A stretch of DNA of 64,000 bases, from positions 19,077-83,076 of the forward strand of contig CARTIQ010000003.1 of NCBI GenBank assembly GCA_949068525.1, written 5' to 3'. Positions 60,661-64,000 of this stretch are shown here, piece after piece (positions within the stretch are counted from its first letter, which is position 1; every line of letters starts with the position of its first letter). The DNA comes from an uncultured Eubacteriales bacterium (GTDB lineage: Bacteria; Bacillota; Clostridia; Oscillospirales; Acutalibacteraceae). The notes beneath the pieces were generated by a model that ran no database searches, had not been told where the DNA came from, and saw only the letters and a list, made by a program, of their open reading frames with translations. The translations under genes were made by a program, and so were the position numbers.

Positions 60661-62373
60661 TTAAAACCAATCTTCAAAATAATCGCAAAAAGAATCCGCC
60701 AGTTTTTTTGAGTTATCGCAAGAATCGCTCACAATAGATACATAAACCTTTAGCTTTGGCTCTGTACCAGAAGGGCGCACAACGATTGAAATATTGTCGG
60801 CCAAAATAAATTTTAAAACATTAGAAGGGGGCAGATCGATTTTTTCTTTATTATTAGAATTGTGCATTAAAATTTTAATACCATTAAGATAATCGTAAAC
60901 CGCAACTATATTTCTATCGTTAATTTGGGGTGGCGGATTTTTTCTAAGCCCAGCCATAATAGCTTCCATTTTTTCAAATCCGCTTTTACCTACAAATGTA
61001 AAGTTTTTTAGCGCATTTTTGTAATAGCCGAATTCGCGATATAGATTGTCAATAACATCGATAAGAGTCAATTTTTGGTTGAGGTAAAATGCAGTCATTT
61101 CGCAAATTAGCAAGGCAGCGTTCACAGCATCTTTGTCGCGCACATATGTGCCAGAGAGGTATCCGTAGCTTTCTTCAAATCCAAATATATATTGCTCGAT
61201 GTTTCCACATTTTTCTAGCAAACCAATTTGTTCGCCAATAAATTTGAAACCAGTTAGCACTTCAATTACCCGCACGCCGTACTTTTGAGCAATTGGATAA
61301 AGCATATCGGTCGTAACAATTGTTTTTATACATACAGGGTTTTGTGGCATTGTATTATTTATACGCCGCGCCTTGCATATGTAGTCAAACAATAGCACTC
61401 CAACCTCGTTTCCAGAGAGAAGCTTGTACTCACCATCGTGCTTAACAGCAATACCAATACGGTCACAGTCAGGGTCGGTAGCAAGTAAAATATCCGCATT
61501 GCAGCTTTTGCATACCTTTAAGCCCTCGCAAAGAGCTTCTTTAACCTCGGGGTTAGGGTAGGGGCAAGTTAAAAAGTGCCCATCCGGTTTTTCTTGGCTC
61601 TCGACAACAGTTACATTAGAAAAACCGTTCATTTTTAAAACATTGGTAACGCAGCGAAGTCCAGCACCATTTAGCGGGGTGTAAACTATTTTTAATTTTT
61701 CTTTATTTGAAATATTCTTATTTAAAGTTTGTGAGCTAACGGTATCCCAAAAGGCGCGTATATCGTCTTCACCTATGTACTTTATAAGCCCACTGTTTAA
61801 GGCGTCACTAAAATCTATTCGCCTAACATCGTTAAAAATATCTGTATTATTAATTTCTTCAAGCACAGCATCAGCGACATCATTCGCAATTTGGCAACCA
61901 TCTTCGCCATAAACTTTGTATCCGTTATATTCTGCGGGGTTATGACTTGCAGTGATTACAATTCCAGCGTTACAGTTTAAATGTCGCACAGCAAAAGATA
62001 GCGCCGGTGTAGGCGTGAGTTCGCTGTACATTGCCACTGATATATTGTTTGCAGCCAAAATTCTAGCGGCTTCTTTGGAAAAAACATCAGATTTTATGCG
62101 GCTATCGTATGCGATGGCAACCTTGGGTGTTTTATAATTTTTGTTCAAAAAGTTTGCGAGCCCCTGAGTCGTCTTGCCAATAGTGTATACGTTTATCCTA
62201 TTACTTCCAGCTCCAACGATTCCACGAAGGCCACCTGTTCCAAAGTTTAAGTCTTTATAAAATCGTTCGGTTATTTCATTTTCGTTTTCGTAAATAGAAT
62301 TTAATTCGTCAACCAAATCAGCATCAGAAATCGCTTGACTACGCCACAACAAGTACTTTTCATTTTTATCCAT
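60661..62373 (-). CDS. phospho-sugar mutase (phosphoglucomutase/phosphomannomutase)
   Basis: The 570 residues form the four-domain alpha-D-phosphohexomutase fold. Active-site S143 in TASHNPAEYNGYK, metal loop DPDCDRIGIA, sugar loop GFEESYGYLSGTYVRDKD (split at the end), and phosphate-binding loop RPSGTEPKLKVY. The 570-residue size fits the bacterial PgcA type that interconverts glucose-1-P and glucose-6-P. ATG 62373 follows AAGGAG. It converges with the dehydratase gene. Confidence 0.93.
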   Translation of the reverse strand: MDKNEKYLLWRSQAISDADLVDELNSIYENENEITERFYKDLNFGTGGLRGIVGAGSNRINVYTIGKTTQGLANFLNKNYKTPKVAIAYDSRIKSDVFSKEAARILAANNISVAMYSELTPTPALSFAVRHLNCNAGIVITASHNPAEYNGYKVYGEDGCQIANDVADAVLEEINNTDIFNDVRRIDFSDALNSGLIKYIGEDDIRAFWDTVSSQTLNKNISNKEKLKIVYTPLNGAGLRCVTNVLKMNGFSNVTVVESQEKPDGHFLTCPYPNPEVKEALCEGLKVCKSCNADILLATDPDCDRIGIAVKHDGEYKLLSGNEVGVLLFDYICKARRINNTMPQNPVCIKTIVTTDMLYPIAQKYGVRVIEVLTGFKFIGEQIGLLEKCGNIEQYIFGFEESYGYLSGTYVRDKDAVNAALLICEMTAFYLNQKLTLIDVIDNLYREFGYYKNALKNFTFVGKSGFEKMEAIMAGLRKNPPPQINDRNIVAVYDYLNGIKILMHNSNNKEKIDLPPSNVLKFILADNISIVVRPSGTEPKLKVYVSIVSDSCDNSKKLADSFCDYFEDWF

Positions 62374-62430
62374 AAAATAACTCCTTTTATTATATAGCCA
62401 AGTGGCCGTTGCTACAAACTGTTTATAATG

Positions 62431-62459
62431 AGTATACTCTTTTTTCCATACTGGATCAA
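62431..62459 (-). promoter_or_regulatory. sigma-A promoter of the phospho-sugar mutase gene
   Basis: On the minus strand TTGATC (62459-62454), 17-bp spacer, TATACT (62436-62431). Leader about 50 nt. Confidence 0.7.
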
Positions 62460-62519
62460 GAATTTTTGAGAAGGTTTTCTAACGATAGCGAAAATAGTGT
62501 GTTAAAAGTAAAAAAGTAC

Positions 62520-62548
62520 TTGCAAAAAGTTTTTGAGGGTGGTATAAT
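62520..62548 (+). promoter_or_regulatory. sigma-A promoter of the tRNA operon
   Basis: TTGCAA (62520-62525), 17-bp spacer, TATAAT (62543-62548) with a TGG extension, 45 nt upstream of the first tRNA. Confidence 0.75.
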
Positions 62549-62592
62549 TATGAATGTTTGAGAGATTAATTTTTTAATTTGATATAAATTGT

Positions 62593-62668
62593 GGGGGTAT
62601 AGCTCAGCTGGGAGAGCGCTTGAATGGCATTCAAGAGGCCAGCGGTTCGATTCCGCTTATCTCCACCA
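62593..62668 (+). tRNA. tRNA-Ala (GGC)
   Basis: A 76-nt cloverleaf with encoded CCA. The anticodon loop ATGGCAT gives GGC. The T arm is AGCGG-TTCGATT-CCGCT. Acceptor GGGGGTA pairs with TATCTCC using two G-U pairs; the G3-U70 pair marks alanine tRNAs. Confidence 0.96.
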
Positions 62669-62698
62669 TATCATTGATTACACGAATAATAAACACAC

Positions 62699-62774
62699 GG
62701 GGGTATAGCTCAGCTGGGAGAGCACCTGCTTTGCAAGCAGGGGGTCAGCGGTTCGATCCCGCTTACCTCCACCA
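62699..62774 (+). tRNA. tRNA-Ala (TGC)
   Basis: A 76-nt cloverleaf with encoded CCA, 30 nt after the first. Anticodon loop TTTGCAA gives TGC. Acceptor GGGGGTA pairs with TACCTCC, again with G3-U70. D and T arms are nearly identical to the first, so the pair arose by duplication. Confidence 0.96.
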
Positions 62775-62850
62775 CAAACATTAAAAAACATAAAATTATT
62801 TTTTGCAGAATAATATTTTTGTTTTGAGTGTTGCCTTAAAATTAAATTAA

Positions 62851-62927
<77 letters not shown>

Positions 62928-63084
62928 TGCTGGTCTTGATAGTTATAAGGGACTTGGTAAAAATCAGTAACCATGCGGGCTCAAGCCACTTACAATATTT
63001 ACAAAAATACAAATTCGTCTTAAATCGATGAATTTCATAATTACATTGTACCAAAGACGATAGAAAAATTCAATATTAGAAAAG

Positions 63085-63123
63085 TTGTCACCTTGATATT
63101 AAAAAGGTGGCAATTTTGTTTTT
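63085..63123 (+). terminator. terminator-like hairpin before the phage-type genes
   Basis: TTGTCACCTT (63085-63094) pairs with AAGGTGGCAA (63104-63113; one G-U) around a 9-nt loop, followed by TTTTGTTTTT. It ends 3 nt before the GGAGGT site of the next gene, so it either stops the tRNA transcript or acts as an attenuator for the genes behind it. Confidence 0.75.
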
Positions 63124-63138
63124 AACGGAGGTAATTTT

Positions 63139-63333
63139 ATGCAAACATTTTTCTTGTTCATATTAATACTCATTTTAGTTGCGATTAATCTAAGGCAAGC
63201 CGATGAATTAAGGGATCTTGAAAGAAAAACTTTAGATGCATTTAGAATTGTATGCAGAAATCTTAAGAAAATTAAGGGAGATGAACAAAATGATACAGTT
63301 AGATGGCAGAAAATACCTTATTCCGCCGGATAA
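63139..63333 (+). CDS. small membrane protein, phage-type
   Basis: The 64 residues start with a hydrophobic segment (FFLFILILILVAINL) and continue as a basic, charged tail. ATG 63139 follows GGAGGT by 7 nt. Its end overlaps the next gene by 44 nt in another frame, compact packing typical of phage early regions. I do not recognise the family. Confidence 0.55.
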   Translation: MQTFFLFILILILVAINLRQADELRDLERKTLDAFRIVCRNLKKIKGDEQNDTVRWQKIPYSAG

Positions 63334-63523
63334 TGAGGCTGTGCCAGTTTTAAAATGCTTTTTCTGCGAAGAAGATGTGTATGAAGGCGATGAATACTAT
63401 GTTCTAAACGGTTTTTATTGCTGCAGAGATTGTTTGGATATACATTTTAAGTTTATTGCTGAGTTGCCGGATTATGCAGCTGAGCAAGCTGATCTGAAAC
63501 ATGATGATTTGGAGGTGCACTAA
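63290..63523 (+). CDS. small zinc-ribbon-like protein, phage-type
   Basis: About 77 residues from ATG 63290, 9 nt after AAGGGAG; ATG 63281 would overlap that site. Two Cys pairs, CFFC and CRDC (preceded by FYC), separated by about 20 residues suggest a zinc-bound treble-clef or ribbon. The DUF1071 gene starts 1 nt after its stop. Similar small Cys-pair proteins occur in Clostridial phage recombination modules; function unknown. Confidence 0.6.
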   Translation: MIQLDGRKYLIPPDNEAVPVLKCFFCEEDVYEGDEYYVLNGFYCCRDCLDIHFKFIAELPDYAAEQADLKHDDLEVH

Positions 63524-63524
63524 A

Positions 63525-63782
63525 ATGCAAGAAACTAAATCAGTCTTTGAAACATTATTTGAAGTCAATGTTAATGCGCATGTTGAGAATAAAAACGGAC
63601 TGTCTTACCTGTCCTGGCCGTACGCTTGGGCTGCAGTGAAAAAGCGATTCCCCGAAGCGAACTATAAAATTCATCAGTTCGGCAAGGCCCATCTCCCCTA
63701 CGTTTTCGATGAGGACGTAGGTTACATGGTATTTACTGAGGTTACAATCGACAGCATGACTCAATGTAATTGTCCCGTGTGA
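63525..63782 (+). pseudogene. truncated DUF1071 (Sak-type) single-strand annealing protein
   Basis: The 85 residues match the N-terminus of the phage DUF1071/Sak family: SYLSWPYAWAAVKKRFPEANY, the first strand region, and GYMVFTEVTIDSMTQ. The family normally runs on for about 120 residues more (through the conserved WLPVMD region); here the frame leaves the family after VTIDSMTQ and stops at CNCPV. No other frame restores it. A GGAGGTG site 7 nt before ATG 63525 shows an originally functional start. It is a remnant of a phage recombination gene, or the join of a rearrangement. Confidence 0.75.
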
Positions 63783-63814
63783 CTACAACAGTGGCACTTT
63801 TTGTGGAAAAACGG

Positions 63815-64000
63815 TTAGCAAAAAAATGCAGATGGATCCTCATGCCCATCCTTATCGTTTAGTGCTTCTGACTCTTTCAGTACCTCGGAGTCCTTCAGTG
63901 CATCGAATCCTTTGAGTGCTTCTGACTCTTTTAGTACCTCGGAGTCCTTCAGTGCATCAGAACCTTTGAGTGCTTCTGACTCTTTCAGTACCTCGGAGTC
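63815..64000 (-). CDS. C-terminus of a hexapeptide-repeat protein, runs off the right edge
   Basis: On the minus strand an open frame enters from the right edge and ends at TAA 63815-63817. Its 61 visible residues are eight hexapeptides of the form x-S-[ED]-[AV]-L-K (DSEVLK, ESEALK, GSDALK in rotation), then DKDGHEDPSAFFC. Charged residues and a regular Leu/Lys spacing speak for a real protein more than the Ser-rich plus-strand reading, which has a stop upstream and no start. The start, domain and family lie outside the window. Function unknown; it converges on the truncated DUF1071 gene. Confidence 0.5.
   Translation of the reverse strand, partial: DSEVLKESEALKGSDALKDSEVLKESEALKGFDALKDSEVLKESEALNDKDGHEDPSAFFC
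63861..64000. repeat. tandem repeat, 18-nt units in 54-nt blocks
   Basis: Units such as AGTGCTTCTGACTCTTTC, AGTACCTCGGAGTCCTTC and AGTGCATCGAATCCTTTG alternate three to a 54-nt block; 2.6 blocks are visible and the array continues past the edge. Copies differ at only a few bases, so it is recent or kept uniform. It is also more G+C-rich than the flanks. Confidence 0.95.

Noticed and set aside
63784..63912. Second plus-strand frame after the DUF1071 break, reading DYNSGTFCGKTVSKK
   Set aside because: It starts after a stop without a start codon, shows no DUF1071 signature, and runs into the repeat before stopping.
63819..64000. Plus-strand reading of the tandem repeat (SASDSF, STSESF, SASNPL)
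   Set aside because: It has a stop just upstream and no start codon or ribosome site; the minus-strand reading is better balanced in composition. It cannot be fully excluded without more sequence.

Overview
The window is one side-to-side stretch of a low-GC Gram-positive chromosome, most likely a Clostridia (Oscillospirales- or Christensenellales-like) bacterium. The evidence is: strong Shine-Dalgarno sites, many TTG/GTG starts, sigma-A promoters with 17-bp spacers, a 4-hydroxy-3-methylbut-2-enyl diphosphate reductase fused to ribosomal protein S1 (typical of Clostridia), SepF and DivIVA, and the rimP-nusA-ylxR-ylxQ-infB-rbfA order. No species can be named from the sequence alone. Most of the window is core housekeeping DNA; only three short stretches look accessory (about 17.3-18.5 kb, 54.0-57.4 kb and 62.9-64.0 kb).

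Layout. 0-6 kb: the 3' end of miaB, then mutS, mutL and miaA (tRNA A37 modification and mismatch repair). 6-13.1 kb: an HlyD-like membrane protein, sepF, divIVA, ileS, lspA and an RluD-type pseudouridine synthase. 13.1-16.8 kb: a degenerate Ppx/GppA-like protein with polyphosphate kinase. 16.8-18.5 kb: luxS, an AT-rich GNAT acetyltransferase and, on the minus strand, an Amidase_6 protein with a small ORF. 18.6-20.5 kb: rpsF-ssb-rpsR with a structured leader, then a 3-methyladenine glycosylase. 20.5-27.4 kb (minus strand): the translation/RNA operon rimP-nusA-ylxR-ylxQ-infB-rbfA-nrnA-truB, read from one strong promoter. 27.6-38.3 kb: xre regulator, valS, ruvX, ispH-rpsA fusion, rplS with leader, lepB, rbgA, rnhB, yraN, a dipeptidase and a metallophosphoesterase. 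38.4-42.4 kb: tig-clpP-clpX-engB (protein folding and proteolysis). 42.4-48.6 kb: a SEDS protein (minus strand), fhs, tsaE, tsaB, upp, cmk and plsC. 48.6-54 kb: pcrA and a VanY-type carboxypeptidase (minus strand), diverging from glmS.

54-62.4 kb holds a DUF1540 protein, azlCD (branched-chain amino acid export), a tyrosine recombinase, a probable 6S RNA, a DUF1292 protein, an M23 peptidase, a nucleotide-sugar dehydratase and a phosphohexomutase. 62.5-62.93 kb is a tRNA operon (Ala-GGC, Ala-TGC, initiator Met). Directly after the initiator tRNA come small phage-type genes, a truncated DUF1071 (Sak-type) annealing protein, and the end of a minus-strand gene made of 18-nt (hexapeptide) repeats that runs off the window.

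No CRISPR array, rRNA, complete prophage or obvious defence system is visible. The least explained parts are the hexapeptide-repeat gene at the right edge, the non-canonical glmS leader, the degenerate Ppx-like partner of ppk1, and a terminator-like hairpin in the rimP leader.
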